Shown here piece by piece: positions 48,271-61,240 of a stretch of 64,000 nt of DNA. The notes beneath the pieces were generated by a model. That model saw nothing but the letters and a program-made list of their open reading frames with translations. It was not told the origin of the DNA and made no database searches. The translations under genes were made by a program, and so were the position numbers. Where the stretch lies: positions 1,488,001 to 1,552,000 of the forward strand of contig JAXDDX010000062.1 in the NCBI GenBank assembly GCA_034670405.1, written 5' to 3'. How positions within the stretch are numbered: the stretch's first letter is position 1; every line of letters begins with the position of its first letter. The DNA is from Hoplostethus atlanticus (Eukaryota > Chordata > Actinopteri > Trachichthyiformes > Trachichthyidae).

Positions 48271-48389
48271 CCGTTAACCGCTTACCAGACAGACTCACCT
48301 ATGATACCACTTCTGTGTGAGGATATGCATTGTATGCAGTAATGCAGTGACTTATTGGACCACAGGTTAGGAAGGAAAAGACGATGTGA

Positions 48390-48655
48390 AAAGAATTGAC
48401 GCTGGATTTGTCAGGGGTTGTTTTGCAATACTTGCTGTCGCAGAATAAAATCAGTGAACTGATGGAGCTGCAGCTTAAAACTGACTGCAGAAATATTTTG
48501 AGTACAATGGTAAGGGAGCTGCTCGAGAAAGCCCCTATCAAGTACACACCTGTCCAGTGCATGGCCTCTGATGAAGACAAGTGCAAAGATAATATGAAGA
48601 GGATGTTGCATCAACCAGGATCCTGGTTGATGCAAATGAATGCTGCTAAATGAGA
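48390..48655 (+). other. Unassigned open frame, possible transposon remnant
   Basis: An 85-residue frame (48396-48653) has a leucine-rich acidic start and a CMASDEDKCKDNMKRML stretch. The latter recalls conserved pieces of domesticated-type transposon ORFs, but I could not assign a family. A short ATCAACCAGGATCC/GGATCCTGGTTGAT inverted repeat lies near 48611-48634. Confidence 0.25.
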
Positions 48656-48734
48656 CAAGCCAAAAATAATTTGGTGAGTAACACAGAACCCGTCTGAATT
48701 CAAAGACTTGGAGTGTGATTTTCCTGTTAATAAG

Positions 48735-48815
48735 GAGCTTTTCAAGCCATTTTGGGGATTTGAACCAGCGGGTTTCTGGTCACAAGCTCACTTCTCTAAC
48801 CTCTAGGCAACCACC
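48735..48815 (-). repeat. tRNA-derived SINE head
   Basis: On the minus strand: TAGAGGTTAGAGAAGTGAGC (A-box side), then a GGTTCAAATCC B box (48756-48766). This layout is typical of teleost tRNA SINEs. There is no acceptor-stem pairing. Confidence 0.6.
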
Positions 48816-50369
48816 TTTGTCATTTAGCCTGTATGTCCGCCTATCTGTCAGTCTTTCTTTTATCTGTTATGGGATTGATTGCAGATTCCAAATAAAGATG
48901 CGTCGTAAAAGCTGTTCTCAGGTCTGGTTTTATCTAATCCCCTTCATCCTCAGATCGAGCGGCAGTGTGTATCTGGAGAGCCAACATGGTATATCACTTT
49001 ATTATCTTCTCTCTCTTTCTATGGAGACTCCCTTTGTTCTGTCACATAAATATCTTTGTCTCCTCTCCATCTGTCTTTGATTATCAATTCTTGTATGGAT
49101 TATCAATCCCAGACAGCCTAGCGTAACCGGCACCACCAACCTTCACCGTCAGTGAAGACAAGGAAAACCTTATTAGGAAAACATAGTAAGGAACCTTGGG
49201 TGGGACGATTCAAAGAGGGATCCCCACCAGGATGTGCAATAAGGTGCTGGGATAAAACAAGAGAAGACAGCAAATAAGACAAAGAGAAACATGAGCAAGA
49301 TGGGGCTTCGATCAGCTCAGGCCAGCACCGGCGTCCACTGCCAGTTAAGATCACTGCGCGAGAGAGGAAAGATAGACAGACAGCCACACATACTCATAAA
49401 GACAGCAGACAGACAGTGATGTAGACAGACAGACAAGAGGCAGCAATGGACTGGGCACCCAACGGCTTGTTCGTATTAATAATGCTGTCTAAACTAATGT
49501 AGCTCTGTGCCGAACTCGACAGGGTTTGAGTTTGGATTTGGATGATTCCCAGTATAGGAAAGCACTCTGCTGCCTGCCACTTTCTTCTTGGGACAGAAAG
49601 GCAGATCTGGAATCTTGAATTGGGAAAATGGGTAGTCAAAATGGGATTAGGGACCGGGCAAGGTGGGAAAGTGCCCCCGCGGCCCTGGACCACGGTAGGC
49701 CACCAGGGGCCCTGAAAGGTTTGGGGATACCGTATTTTTTTATCAGGGTACCGTGCTCAGCCACAATTCCAAATAAAAGGGGCCCCAGACACAATAATCA
49801 CATAAGCATTTAACCTATCAATTTGCTATATAATCCTGCACAGAATATGTGCATCTACCGCGTCACATCAATCGTGTTAACATTAACATAACATATGACT
49901 GGGGCCCCAGGGCCCCCAGGTGGGTTAATCCGGCCATGGGTGGATGTTTTAGTTAATATTCTGGCAGCAACATTTTGTGCAAGGTTGTTACTACTGGAGT
50001 TTGGCAGTCTTGATGAAACAAATACATGTGCAAGGGTTTCAGTGTCGGTCGTTCTTAAGAAAGGACACATTTTTTGACAATGGAAAATTGTGAGGGTGGA
50101 AGAATGCTATCTTTATAAAATCTTGAAGTACCTCAATGCCTGCAAAGTAATGAAAAATGTCACACCTCTGTTTTAAGAGAAGGTAGAGGGTAACCTTAGC
50201 ACTATACTGACACATTTTTACTCCGGCATGACATTTAAAACCCATAGGCTCTTGGCTACAAGAAATGATGGTGATTTATTTTCCCAAAACCAAAAGTGAC
50301 AATTTAATTACATTGCAAAAGTGACTTTAAGGCAGAGTACAGCTCCATAGCAGGACTCATTGTTAAGTG

Positions 50370-50425
50370 CCTTGGGTACCTTGAAAGGTGCTCTTAAATT
50401 AAAGTTATTATTATTATTATAATGA
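50370..50425 (+). repeat. LINE 3'-tail-like repeat
   Basis: It reads GTGCCTTGGGTACCTTGAAA, then GGTGCTCTTAAATT and (ATT)n, a common 3' end of fish L2-type LINEs. Confidence 0.5.
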
Positions 50426-52963
50426 TAACAGGTAAATGGTTCACCCCTTATTAAACCACATTACCCCACCCACATGGCACAGTCCAGGTCAACATATAGG
50501 GGTAAATAGCTTAGTTAGTCATTTTTAGAACTGTATTTCAACATTTTATCTCATGGAAAACATTTGAACAATATTTATATTTTTTACTATTGGTATTTAT
50601 TATCCTTTATTGACATGATTTTAATAGTTTTTAAACGTTTTTAACTGATGTGGGTGTGCATTGTCACACTCCTGATGACAATGCAACGAGCAACATGCAC
50701 ACTGGTTATTAGACAACTGATTTATTCTAGGTGACACTGTAGTGATTGGACATGCCAACTGCCTGCTGCTGCTAGTCGAATTCATATAGATTAGATCCTG
50801 ATTATCCTGATTAAACTTAACTGTATGAGGAAGACGATTAATGGTGTGGCGAGGGAGGGACGCAGTCTCAATTTGATACATGATGCTATCTGAACTATCA
50901 GACTCCATACACTCAGTAGGTGCACGTCTCCTGACACTTCGCTTGAGCATAAATGCATCAGTGTCGTCCGACACTTGCCTTACGACCATATAACAGGCTT
51001 AAGCAGGATAGGGTGCAGCTGTCTCCTGGCAGCAGGCAGGCAGAGCGAGATCCGCCATCTTTGTCCATGTTGAACCCTTGGGGAGCGGAGCGGAAATGGC
51101 CGGCGACATTTCCGTATTCTACAACACATTTCTTTTCAGAATGGCTCTAGTTTTACCTTTCTTGCTTGGAAGTCTTACACCAGATCTTATAGTCAACCTA
51201 TTTACCAACCTTTTTAGGCTGATATATATCTTAATGACATAAACTCATAATATACATGAAATGGTTCCAACTCACATTATATATTCATATAAACACAATA
51301 TATATTCATATATTTATGTAATATGTAATTTATGACTATTTTTATTGGGAGAAAGGATACATTAATTTGGGCATTGATTAAAATATTAAATATTGTTCTT
51401 TATTGGCTTAATTACCATGACCACCAACTAGAGGTCATAGTTTACCCACCTTTTTATTTAACACCACATCACTGATTGTAGCCAAGCCTTATAGCTGCTG
51501 TGCTCAAGCCACATGTCTACCCACTGGTCCCTGTTTGGATAAAAAAGAGAGAATAGGCAGAGAAAGAGAGAGACACACAGATAATAAATAAATAAAAAGT
51601 GGCGACTTCAATTAAAGTGGAATCAGGAAAGCCTTGTCAGTCAGCCTTCCACAGGATTAGCCCTGTGCTCCTCTGTTACTGTTGACTCCCAGTGCTGTCT
51701 CACTGTTCCCTATGGCTGATCGCTCTCTTTCTCTGTCTCTCTCACACTATCGCTCTGTCTTCCTCACTTACTCTTGGTAACATTTTACTTGATGTGTTGC
51801 TCATGAGACATCTTAAGTGCATTATAAACACATTGTTAGTGTGTGATAATTATTCTAATCAAGGCATGATGTAATAAACACAATAGAGGGCTTTCAGGTG
51901 ATGTAACACCCTCTCTGGTGGCCATATTGGAGGTCATGGACAACTTGGCCATCTCAACAGAACTCAATAGAGATGGTTACTTTCTGTGCTGTTTTTGACT
52001 GGAAACTGATCTGATTGATTTTGTGGTTAGTTAACAACAGCTAGTTAGCTAGCTAACCTTAGTATCTAGTCAGCTAACATTCCTTGATTATCAAATTCAA
52101 GAATGCCAAGTCAATACTTGTGGGGAACAATCTTCCCAAGTTGTCTTGGCGAGAACAAACGCGAGCATAGAGAAACATCCTAACAGTTTGAAATGAACTG
52201 TGCGCTCGTGTTGCGCACGCGACCAGTCAAAACGCCCAGCTCTTTCAAGTTTCAAGATATTACATCAAACGCGCCCAAGAAATGCGAACACAAGAATGCC
52301 CAAGAATGCATATTGAGAAAGACCATGTTGTAAACACATCTCATTTGCACGCTAGCTAACTACATCTAGTAGAAGCTAGCGTTAGCAGTCGCTAGTAGTC
52401 ACATAAATTAGCTTGCTGGCTAGTCAGCTAGCTAACCGTTTGTTTAGGTTAACTGAGCTGACTCTTTTCAAGCTACAACTCTAGCTCATAAGACTATTCA
52501 CTTTTACTTATAACATTACTGATTGGACCTATACTTCCACACCACGACAATCTTTGTCTTTTTCTAGCCTGGTTGTTATATATTTAGACATTATTTGTGC
52601 ACAGCCAATTCTCCAATGGACCTCCATGATGGTAGTTAATGGGAGATTTGTGACACAACTGCAACACCTGTATACGCAAAGATTTAGGGGGTTGAATACT
52701 TCATGGGGCAACTGTTAAATTGAATGAAATTGTATGATCATCGTCTGAAAGTTTATCTATGCTTCTAATGGGCTTATGTTTGTAAAGGCATCATAGTGTT
52801 TTCTCACTCTCTCTCTCCCAGACTGGGGGCGTGCAAGCAGCATAATGGGCCCAGGCCTCCCTGTCTGCTGCTGGTTTTATGAGTCGAGCTTGACAGGGGC
52901 TCAGCCAGCCAGATAGACAAGCCCAGGAATGAGTTTCCTTAATATTAAACAAACCACACACAC

Positions 52964-52964
<1 letters not shown>

Positions 52965-53031
<67 letters not shown>

Positions 53032-53036
53032 ACACA
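52965..53036. repeat. (AC)n microsatellite, about 70 bp
   Basis: An AC tract interrupted once near each end. Confidence 0.93.
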
Positions 53037-53393
53037 GAGTAACCATGCTAAAGTATTGAGTGGGATATTGGTTTGAATTTTCGCTTCATCAAACTTTCAT
53101 GGGAAGTTACAAGTGAAACTACAGTGTGGCCGGTGTGTGTGTTGAACCTCCCAGTACATGATGAGAGTGACGTTTGAAACACAACTGACTTTGGAAATTA
53201 AACTCTCTGACTTCAACTATACTTATCCTGTTTGTTTGTACTGTAATTACCACTCAGTTGTACAGTATTCTGAACTGAGAAAACTATTTCATACACAAGC
53301 AGTGTAGTAGCAATTGGTGCCAAACCTAAGAGTAACAATTAAATAAGAATAAGAAATAAGCAAATTATGCTAACTCTGAGGAACACTGTACAC

Positions 53394-53653
53394 TAGTGGT
53401 TCTCAACCACTATCATCAACCTAGAGATGATAGGGGAGTTTGATTTATGTAGTGTGAAAAAAATAATTTCTAACAGAAACGTTCTTATTTTTTAATGCTT
53501 GTGAATGCATTTTGCATTTTTCCAAAAATTCATTCCAAAAATGAGCAAAGTTTCCTGAAAACAAACCAAAATCATCATTTGGTGTCAAAGGTTACTTTTC
53601 TTCATGGGGTTGTAAACAGGTGTCCCTTTATTTTGGGCAGTTGAGAACCACTG
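53394..53653. mobile_element. hAT-like non-autonomous element
   Basis: The left end TAGTGGTTCTCAACC and right end GTTGAGAACCACTG are inverted repeats of hAT type. The interior of about 230 bp is AT-rich and non-coding. The flanks (CTGTACAC and CTATACCA) are only weakly alike, so the target duplication has decayed. Confidence 0.6.
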
Positions 53654-54554
53654 CTATACCAGGCTGGTCTCCCAAAAAAAAGTTTTAAAATGCAAATAGC
53701 ATGCTCTGTGCATGGAAAGAGAGAAATATGTGTCCCCCACTATGAAAGGATCACACGGAGGAGAGACGACTAGAAACAGGCAGTAGTTTAACGTTGAAAT
53801 AGTGGAAAGTAAAGATGTGGAGGTTGGGTGGTGGGGTGGGGGTGGATGGGCAGATACATTTACCTGCAGTTCAGCTCCCAACTCATGTCAAGAAGTTTGT
53901 GCTCTTCTCACAAAATGTTGCGAGACTGTGTTGGCTGTGCACCACCGTATTGCCTCATACCAGATCTTAGCCACTGTTTCTCCTCCCTGCTTGGCCATGC
54001 AGCCTACGAAATCCCGCAGCAGTGATCTATATTTCATAGTCCCGCTCCATGAGTAGGTGAAACCCCCTGTGCTGCCGGCAGACCTCACCTCAGTACTAAC
54101 CGCAGTCCTGGCAGAGAATGCTGAATTAATAGCTAATAATACGGAAAAAAAATACAACTAACCAAAAGGAGCCTGAAGCAGGCAGCCAACAAGTTGCAAA
54201 CTCAACAACATTCTTGCATTCTTTTCTCTTTCTCTCTCCCTCAGTTTGCTGAACCAGCAGGTTATTAGATTATGAATCCCCGCTGATTGTGGCATTAAAA
54301 ATACATGGCCTACTGTAGCAGCCTGCGCTGTCTTCTTGGAGGGTCCGTCTGAGGCAGTGTGCATGTGGAGTTGGGCTGGACCGATGCACAGGGCCGATAT
54401 CGTCCTTTTACTAAAAATTGGGTATTTTCCAGTCAGTGCCAATCCAGATATGATGCAGAATGCAACTTTCCCAAGTCTATACCTCCCAGTAGACATTGCA
54501 ATTTGTTTGAGTCAATTTTTAAGGGCCCTCTTAATCATAATAATTTAAAAAATG

Positions 54555-54850
54555 TATTATTATTTTTGTTGCACGTCTGACAATAGGAATCTTTCCAGTG
54601 GTGTGAGAGGATTTTCCTCAACAGCCTCAGGGGTGTCTGAGAAACAGCCTCACCCTGCCTTAAGGAGCTGATAACCCAGTTAATTTCATTAGTCTGCCGA
54701 TAACTGATGTTTCAGTGGAGTGTTATAGTGTCCCATGATGGACTAAATGCTGTTTCACAGGCTTTTTTGCACTGAATATTGGCAAAAAAATATCAGCTAT
54801 CGGCAGCCTCAGTACAAAAATATTGGTATCAGGCTCAAAAAACCCACATG
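54555..54850 (+). repeat. R1 interspersed repeat, copy D
   Basis: It contains AGGAATCTTTCCAGTG, TTTTCCTCAACAGCCTCAGG, CCTCACCCTGCCTTAAGGAG and TGTCCCATGATGGA in the R1 order, ending near ATATTGGTATCAGGC. It is more diverged than copies B and C. Confidence 0.65.
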
Positions 54851-55394
54851 AGTGTGTGAAACCATGATTTCACGGCCTGCAGAAAAGAAACCAGACCACA
54901 GGATGTGTGTGTGGGGAATGGCTTAGCATTGGAACAGCCAACTGGTTTAATCAATAATGTTGTAACGCTGTGTTTAATTGGTTGTTGTCCGTGGTTTAGC
55001 TCATCCTTTTCTCTTTTGCCAAGAGCCTTGCACTCAAGGCTTTTCCTTATTTATTAAGTATCTGATGCTAGCGAGAAAACTACAACTAAAACACAGAGGT
55101 TGCTGTTACACTCACCCTATTAATCTTTTTTCTTGTTTTTATTCAGAAAAAAGTGTTTTTGGATGAATTTCACGAATGGTAGGCAGGTTAGTGGGCTTAT
55201 TGTTTACCCAATTACCAGTTAATTTATTAAACATCTTAAATGTTACAAAAACTGTTGTCAATGTGTGCAGAATAGATCGCTACATTATTACATTGGCCTT
55301 TTTCACGATCCAATATGGCTCCCTGATCCGGCGGGTACGCAGAAGTCTAGTCTCTCTCGTTCATCGGTTCACCTGATTAAGCAGCAGCCGGGCG
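54851..55394. other. Non-coding DNA
   Basis: No gene or clear element recognised. Confidence 0.45.
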
Positions 55395-55614
55395 AGCTGA
55401 AGAACGGACTGAGCCACTCAGTGAACCACTGAGCCGAGTGAGCCAAAGGACCGAGTGAGCCGAAGGGCTGACTGAACCGGGTGAGCCGAAGGACTCAGTC
55501 AGTCAGCGGTTCACTGAATGATTCAGTCAGTTCTTCGGCTCAGCGGTTCACTTAACTGCTCAGTCGGTCATTTGGCTCAGCGGTTCACTGAATGATTCAG
55601 TCCGTTCTTCAGCT
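55395..55614. repeat. Hairpin-forming minisatellite
   Basis: Short units of the type GAGCCGAAGGACCGAGT occur in one direction on the left and as GCGGTTCACTGAATGATTCA...GTTCTTC in the other on the right. The outer 41-nt arms (55395-55435 and 55574-55614) are complementary with about four mismatches, including AGCTGAAGAACGGACTGA with its exact complement. The TTCTTTTGAACGATTCGTTC text just downstream (55698-55717) belongs to a known kind of fish palindromic repeat. Confidence 0.7.
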
Positions 55615-56885
55615 CAACGGTTCAGAGAACGGCGCTCAGTCGGACCGGTTCACTCACACAGTGAGTCGAATCAACTCTCCCTCACTTAACCGATTCGGTT
55701 CTTTTGAACGATTCGTTCGTGAATCGGCCATCACTAATGTGACGTTCACTCCGTACGAAGAGAACATAACATCTGCACAAATGTTGCGTATTATGACACT
55801 TAATTCTGATTGGCCAATCAAGGCATTCGGCGTAGAGAAACACGTTTCTCCCTGGTTACTGCAGACACGGTTAGACACATGGACTATTTTTCTAATATTA
55901 CTTTTAATTCATTTGGAGAGCATAAAACCTTTGGTTGACATTATCCCTTCACACCTCTTTAAAGAGGCATTTGACATTAGTGACATAGTGTTTGTATAAT
56001 TAATAGCAGCCTAGGCGATGTTTCATCTTGCTTGAAACATGCAGGAGTCCCACCTCTCCTTAAAAAGCCCCACCTTGACCTCAAGCACAATTCTTAACAA
56101 TTTTCGACACCATCTACAAATTGCCATTTTTATCCAAAAATCCTTGTAAAAAGTCATCCTTTCTCAACTTCTGTCCTTCTTAAAACCAAAAAGCATCCTT
56201 GAAAAATTCCAGTCTTGATAAATCTGCCCTCCTCAGGGTGTTCAACTTGCTATTGACTGTTGACTCTGGTTATTGTGCCATTTTCATTCTCTTTGACTCT
56301 TTCTCACATCAGTGCAAAACAGTTTCCAAAGCAGTTTTAATAGGAGTTTTTTTTTAGCGTAATTCTATATTGTGAAAACTTAAAGGCAGAATTTTCTTGC
56401 TTTTCATCCGATTAGTGTAACAATCTCACGGTTACACTGTATATTGAACACTGTCTGTGCAGCTGCAGCCATATGCTGCGCCATGCTGCACGAACGCACA
56501 TAGTCCTTGAATACTGAGTGCATGTTAGTGTGATGTGTTTACTGTCCTGTCCCTACTCTCTTCTTTGGGTGAAACTGCGATGATAGTATCTTTATTATCA
56601 TCTCTAAAGAAAAGAGAGAGACAGCATGCGGGAGGGAAAGTCTGTCTGTGTGTATGCTGTGGTTAATCGCTTCTGACATTGTTATCACTGCTGTTGCTTT
56701 GCTACACATACCATCCAAATGTCACATAACAAGCGCTGAGCTAGGGACACACACGCACACACACACAGCTCTGAGGATAGGTTGTGGGTTGTAGTTATTA
56801 CAGGTCTTCAGCATGTCAGAAAAGCAGAAAGTTTTTTTTTCTTTTTGTTCATTTTCATCATCTCCTGTTTTGGGACCGTCTCTTC
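55615..56885. other. Non-coding DNA
   Basis: An open frame at 55592-55999 runs through the minisatellite edge and has no known domain. Nothing else recognised. Confidence 0.45.
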
Positions 56886-57013
56886 ATTACATTACAGTCA
56901 TTTTGCAGACGCTTTTATCCAAAGCGACTTACAAAGGTGATAGTTGACACTATGTGGGGATCGAACCCATGACACTGAGATATCATGCTCTACCGACTGA
57001 GCTGTCCGGGCCA
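56886..57013 (-). repeat. tRNA-Lys-like SINE head, copy 2
   Basis: It has the same structure as 44150-44268: TTTTATCCAAAGCGACTTAC, then a tRNA-like minus-strand part with AGCTCAGTCGGTAGAGCATG and a GGGTTCGATCC B box. The anticodon arm is shortened, ruling out a working tRNA. Confidence 0.75.
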
Positions 57014-57676
57014 GATTGCCCGCCATTTGCTCTACCCTTATTTGTTTTCTCTTTTCTACGCTCTATCACTATGTTTCTGCTGCTGCACCAAGCCAATTTC
57101 CGCACATAGACCATTAAAGCTGCAACTTATTTTGTCAAAATGCACCAAAACCATCTCTAAAGCCACACCACAGTTCCCACTCTGTGGTGACCAGACAGGC
57201 CACTTCAATTCTTATTATTTGAGTGGGAATGGGAGGCGAATGAAAGAGATCGCCAAAAGCAGCTGATATTGCATCATCACCACCATCATCATCATCATGT
57301 CCTCACTAAGACCCCCATCATCAAATCCCATTTAAAAAAAAAATTAAATTGTATTTAACCATAGAGGCTGCTTGGAAACAAATTCTTATTTAATTATTGA
57401 AAATGGAGGAGAACAAGACCAACCATCAAACAACTTGACAGAACAGTGGCTACGTTTACATGCGGACAATAATGCGACTATTGCCAATACTGCAAATAAG
57501 GCAATAATCCAATTATGCCATTATGATTCCATAATAGGACAACAACCCATAATAATTCTGTTTACATGGGTGAAGTACTTTTATGATTATCCAGAGAGAA
57601 TTCTGGGCATCTGGGGTTATTTTGCTTAAAAAAAACCTCACTCAGCAAAAAATGTTACCATTACAGTGCTTACGCC
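57014..57676. other. Non-coding DNA
   Basis: No gene recognised. A (CAT)n-like short stretch lies near 57275-57297. Confidence 0.45.
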
Positions 57677-58048
57677 CAGGGGCGGACTTAGTGATTTTGG
57701 GGCCCTAGGCAAATGCAAACATGGGGCCCCCTGAATCCCAACCTTCACACTTGATTTGAATTTCTTCTGTACTGTTTTTCAATAAGTACATTTTTTTAAA
57801 CCGATGAAAAATCAGCGTATAGTTATTGATATTCTTGTCTTTTGTGGGGCCCCATGGCTGCCGGGACCTAAGGCAATCGCCTACTTTTGCCTAATGGTGA
57901 ATAAAATCAGGGCACTCAAGTTACCGTGGTTATGCTCATTTATTTTTTCTACTCTCAAAAAAATGTGTTGTTGTTATTTGATACAAAAAAGAAAAGGGGG
58001 CCTCTGAAAATTTTGCCCAGGGCCTCCAGCAGTGTAGAGCCAGCCCTG
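57677..58048. mobile_element. hAT-like non-autonomous element, degraded
   Basis: The left end CAGGGGCGGACTTAGTGA and right end GTGTAGAGCCAGCCCTG (complement CAGGGCTGGCTCTACAC) are inverted. The interior carries GGGGCCCTAGGCAAATGCAA, typical of this fish repeat type. No matching 8-bp flanks remain. Confidence 0.5.
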
Positions 58049-58878
58049 CTAGAACATATTCAGAGTATGGTGATTACAAGAGCTCTGCCTTACTCGCAGC
58101 ATAATCACATTTTCCAACGTGTATGTAAAACGTGGCCAAAGAGATGCTTTGCTAAGTTAAGTTGTTTTTACCGTACTTGACCTTGGTGCGGCTTTGTGGC
58201 AACTTTTGCACAGGGATTTAAGCCTGAACTGCAACTGCAAGCCGCATTTCCACATTTGGCTCCTGGCTCCAGTTTTGTCAGCCAGTTTGGGTGTAGTGGG
58301 ATCCAGTTAAAGATGCGATGGACTGTTTGATGCCGTTGCCATGTTTGCAGCTATTTGACCCAGTTGCAGAACAAAACCTCTTAGCTACCATCTGAAATCA
58401 GAAATGGGGATTCACATTTTAGGTCAGTAGAATGAAGCTCAGTGTGCATTTTAACAGTTTGGCTGTTGCCAATCCAGCCTGAGGGAAGTGGTGGATCTAA
58501 ATTTGGCATAATTGCACCGTCACTAGCCCTCAAACTAATTTGTCTGTGAAAAACCGGTTCATCTCAGGGAAATAATTTTTTAGCTAAGAATCAAGTACAA
58601 AAATAACAAGGTATTTGATAATATATAGTCCCTTTTATTATCTGTTGTCTGTAGATATTAAATTGTTTAGCCCAAGCTGTAGACATTTCATCCTATTGAA
58701 TCCTATTGGGTCTATTGAAAGACTTGAAAGGCTCTGTCCTTGTCCTTTGTTGGGAATGCCTCAACTTAGAGGGGGTTGGGGGGGTGGAACTGTCAAACTC
58801 AAAAGGGTCTGTGTCTCTCTACCTCTCTTTCTCTCTCTCTCTCTCTCTTGCCTTTAAAAGAGGTCTGGAGGGTTAATC
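58049..58878. other. Non-coding DNA upstream of slc7a11
   Basis: No gene recognised. A short (CT)n tract lies at about 58828-58848. Confidence 0.45.
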
Positions 58879-58970
58879 ATTGAATACAGATGGCTTTTGT
58901 TGACATAACGCCAAGTTCTCCCTGCCTGTAACACTGATATGATCCCTGAGTCATTCAAGAAAAAACACTT

Positions 58971-59070
58971 CCCGTTCTCCACTTCTCCACCCACCCCCCT
59001 TCACGTTCTCCACTTCTCCACCCACCCCCCTTCCCGTTCTTCACTTCTCCACCCACCCTTCCCGTTCTCC
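58971..59070. repeat. 31-32-bp minisatellite upstream of slc7a11
   Basis: About 3.2 units of CCGTTCTCCACTTCTCCACC plus ACCCCCCTTC. The matching place in copy 2 (about 61172-61190) has a single unit, so it expanded after or independently of the duplication. Confidence 0.85.
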
Positions 59071-59199
59071 ATGACTAAAAAAGAGATTGTGACATAGAAT
59101 TTTTTTGTATTTGGTTCACACTGCCCATAAACCTTGGAAACCTTGGGTTTCCAAGGAGCTTGTTAGTTAGACAGAGTTTTGCAAACCTGTCATCTTTTT

Positions 59200-59574
59200 A
59201 CAATGTAAGTTATCCAAGTTACAGGCACGTGATTGTCCCAAAAGCGAACCGAGGAAATCAAGTAGCGTCAATGACATGAGCGTGACATCGGAGGAGGGGT
59301 GGGGATTGCAATGAAGGAGCTGAGCACCGGACTGCAGTAAACCACATCTGGTTTTAGAGAAGACCGCGCACAACCTGTATAGATAATTAAAAGAAGAAAA
59401 GGAGAGGGGGTGGGGGCGCTAGAGCAGTGAGGGAGGGAGCAAAAAAAAAGGGAAAAGAATGCAACAAAAAGTTTGGGATCTTGTGTGAAAGAGCTGGAGG
59501 GGTGAGCAACAGGCACTCAGGGCTTTACAGTGAGAGATTAGCAAGCAGGGCATGAATGAAAAAAAGCAAGGCAG

Positions 59575-59626
<52 letters not shown>

Positions 59627-59818
59627 AATCGAAGGTCTTTTCTCCCTGGGATTTGGTTTGACTCAACTTTGGTTTTGCAACTCAGTCTATGACAGTCACA
59701 TAGGCTGAGCAAATCAAGGCTACACCAGAGGGACAAACTCAAGTGTATTTCTGGGATACAAGCTCAGTCCATCCAAAGGAGTGCGTGTGTGTGTGCATTA
59801 GGCAGTGTAAAAAGAAAA
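59200..59818 (+). promoter_or_regulatory. Candidate slc7a11 promoter and 5' UTR
   Basis: This region leads up to the slc7a11 start codon. It holds a CACGTG E-box at 59226-59231, a TATA-like TATAGATA at 59378-59385 and a 46-bp GA tract at 59577-59622. The block from 59676 to the ATG is strongly kept in the duplicate (62358 onward), as expected for the transcribed leader. No antioxidant-response element matching TGACnnnGC was found by eye. The transcription start is not determined. Confidence 0.35.
59577..59622. repeat. (GA)n microsatellite in the slc7a11 leader region
   Basis: Uninterrupted GA repeats about 200 bp before the start codon. The tract is absent from the matching position in the duplicated copy. 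Confidence 0.93.
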
Positions 59819-60113
59819 ATGACCAGAAGGTCTGCATCCACTCATGGAGATGGAGTCGCAGCAAATGGACAGAAATGTTCTCAAAATGGGACTCAGTCGG
59901 ACCTCCAGAGGACAGTCCAGGAGGATGGCGATGGTTCCAATGGGAAGGTGGAACTGCGCAAGAAGGTGACCTTGCTCCGGGGAATCTCTATCATCATCGG
60001 GACCATCATCGGAGCCGGGATCTTCATTTCCCCCAAGGGAATCCTGCAGAACTCAGGCAGCGTGGGAATGTCGCTGGTGGTCTGGGTTGCTTGCGGCGTG
60101 CTTTCGCTGTTTG
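59819..60113 (+). CDS. slc7a11: slc7a11 (xCT) first coding exon
   Basis: SLC7A11 is the transport subunit of system xc-, the plasma-membrane antiporter that takes up cystine in exchange for glutamate. It works as a disulfide-linked partner of SLC3A2 and supports glutathione synthesis. This exon gives 98 codons plus one base. Residues 1-45 are a polar cytosolic tail ([18 protein letters not shown]...). From about 44 the xCT-specific [19 protein letters not shown] starts helix 1, with the unwound GAGIF substrate-site motif at 65-69. [15 protein letters not shown] links to helix 2 ([12 protein letters not shown]). The match is to xCT rather than LAT1-type carriers. The ATG has A at -3. The exon ends TTT G followed by GTGAGT (donor at 60114), a phase 1 intron. 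Later exons lie past the right edge. The whole exon is duplicated downstream. Confidence 0.95.
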
Positions 60114-61240
60114 GTGAGTTGAATAAGAGGTGCGCTCAGTAGACGCCAGGGCAATCAGTCCTCCTTTGAGTGCAGTTGCGACAAAGTAAGTGACGGAAGC
60201 AAAAGTTGGCGGGCAGAAAGGAAAGGATGGAAGTTACGAGGTTTTTTGCCTGAAGGATAAAATTTGCACAGCATCTCTTCTTGTGTAACAAGTGTATCGT
60301 AAAATGAGAGGCTTAAGAATCAGTGAAGTCTAATGTCTTGTACACTGCAAAAAATACCCATCTGAACAAATCGTTGGTCTAGGATTGAGACCTTTTATGA
60401 TTAAAAAAGTGACAATTTCTAAAAAACTGACATAATTTCACTTAGTGATCACTTAATGTTAAACTGGTTCCTAAGGCATGTAGAGGCAGGACGCAGCGAA
60501 ACTGAAATAAGCCTGCGACAACGAATAACAACGAATTAAGGCTAGTAATTTGACATCGAAATGACTGACAAAGCAACATGTGGAAACACCGCTGTGCACA
60601 TCTTCATACTGTAGCGTATATTATTGTAGCGAACTTAAAGCCTTTGCTTATGCGCTGTAATGATAAATCTAAGCACATTATCCTTAAACACCTTTCCTTA
60701 ACCCAGTAACATACACACGCATGCACAAGCTCAAACACTGTAGCTGCTGCTTAGCGGTGACTCACGCTACATCAGGCTTTCTTTGAATTCTTTGACAAAA
60801 AAAAGTCTTTGTGCTGCACACTATGCCAGCACAAAGTCAACCATAATGCTAATAACCGTTGTACATAGTGCACTTTTCAAAGCAGGCGTTGCGATGTGTT
60901 CAACGAAGAGGCGATAAAAGCAAAGCGGAATCCATGAGTTGGAAATGTGAGAAAGCCTGTGCGAAACCTAGTGAGCTTGTCAGGGACATGCAGGAAGTTA
61001 AACCCAAATGAGCGTAACACTTTCAGGATATTATGTTACGGTAAAAAGTCATATCATGTCGTCTTTGGAAACTGTTTTGAATTGAATACAGATGGCTTTT
61101 TTTGACATAACACCGAGTTCCTCTCTGCCTGCAACACTGATATGATCCGAGTCATTCGAGAGCAAACACTTCCCCATTCTCCACTTGACCCATAACTACA
61201 TTTCAAAATAAAAAAAGAGATTGTAATGGAATCAAGGGTG

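Larger units (their letters stand above)
48816..53393. other. Non-coding DNA
   Basis: No gene recognised. A LINE-type tail at 50370-50425 is listed separately. AT-rich stretches lie at 51240-51400. Near 49700-49930, GGCCCC-rich pieces suggest an old dispersed repeat. Confidence 0.45.
58879..60705 (+). repeat. Tandem segmental duplication, copy 1 (slc7a11 5' region)
   Basis: It contains upstream sequence, exon 1 and the start of intron 1. It matches copy 2 in order: 58879 onward with 61081 onward (ATTGAATACAGATGGCTTTT), exon block 59676 onward with 62358 onward, intron block 60120-60560 with 62790-63300, and 60590-60705 with 63820-63930. Relative to copy 2 it lacks about 510 bp of intron (between AACATGTG and GAAACACCGC). 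Confidence 0.85.
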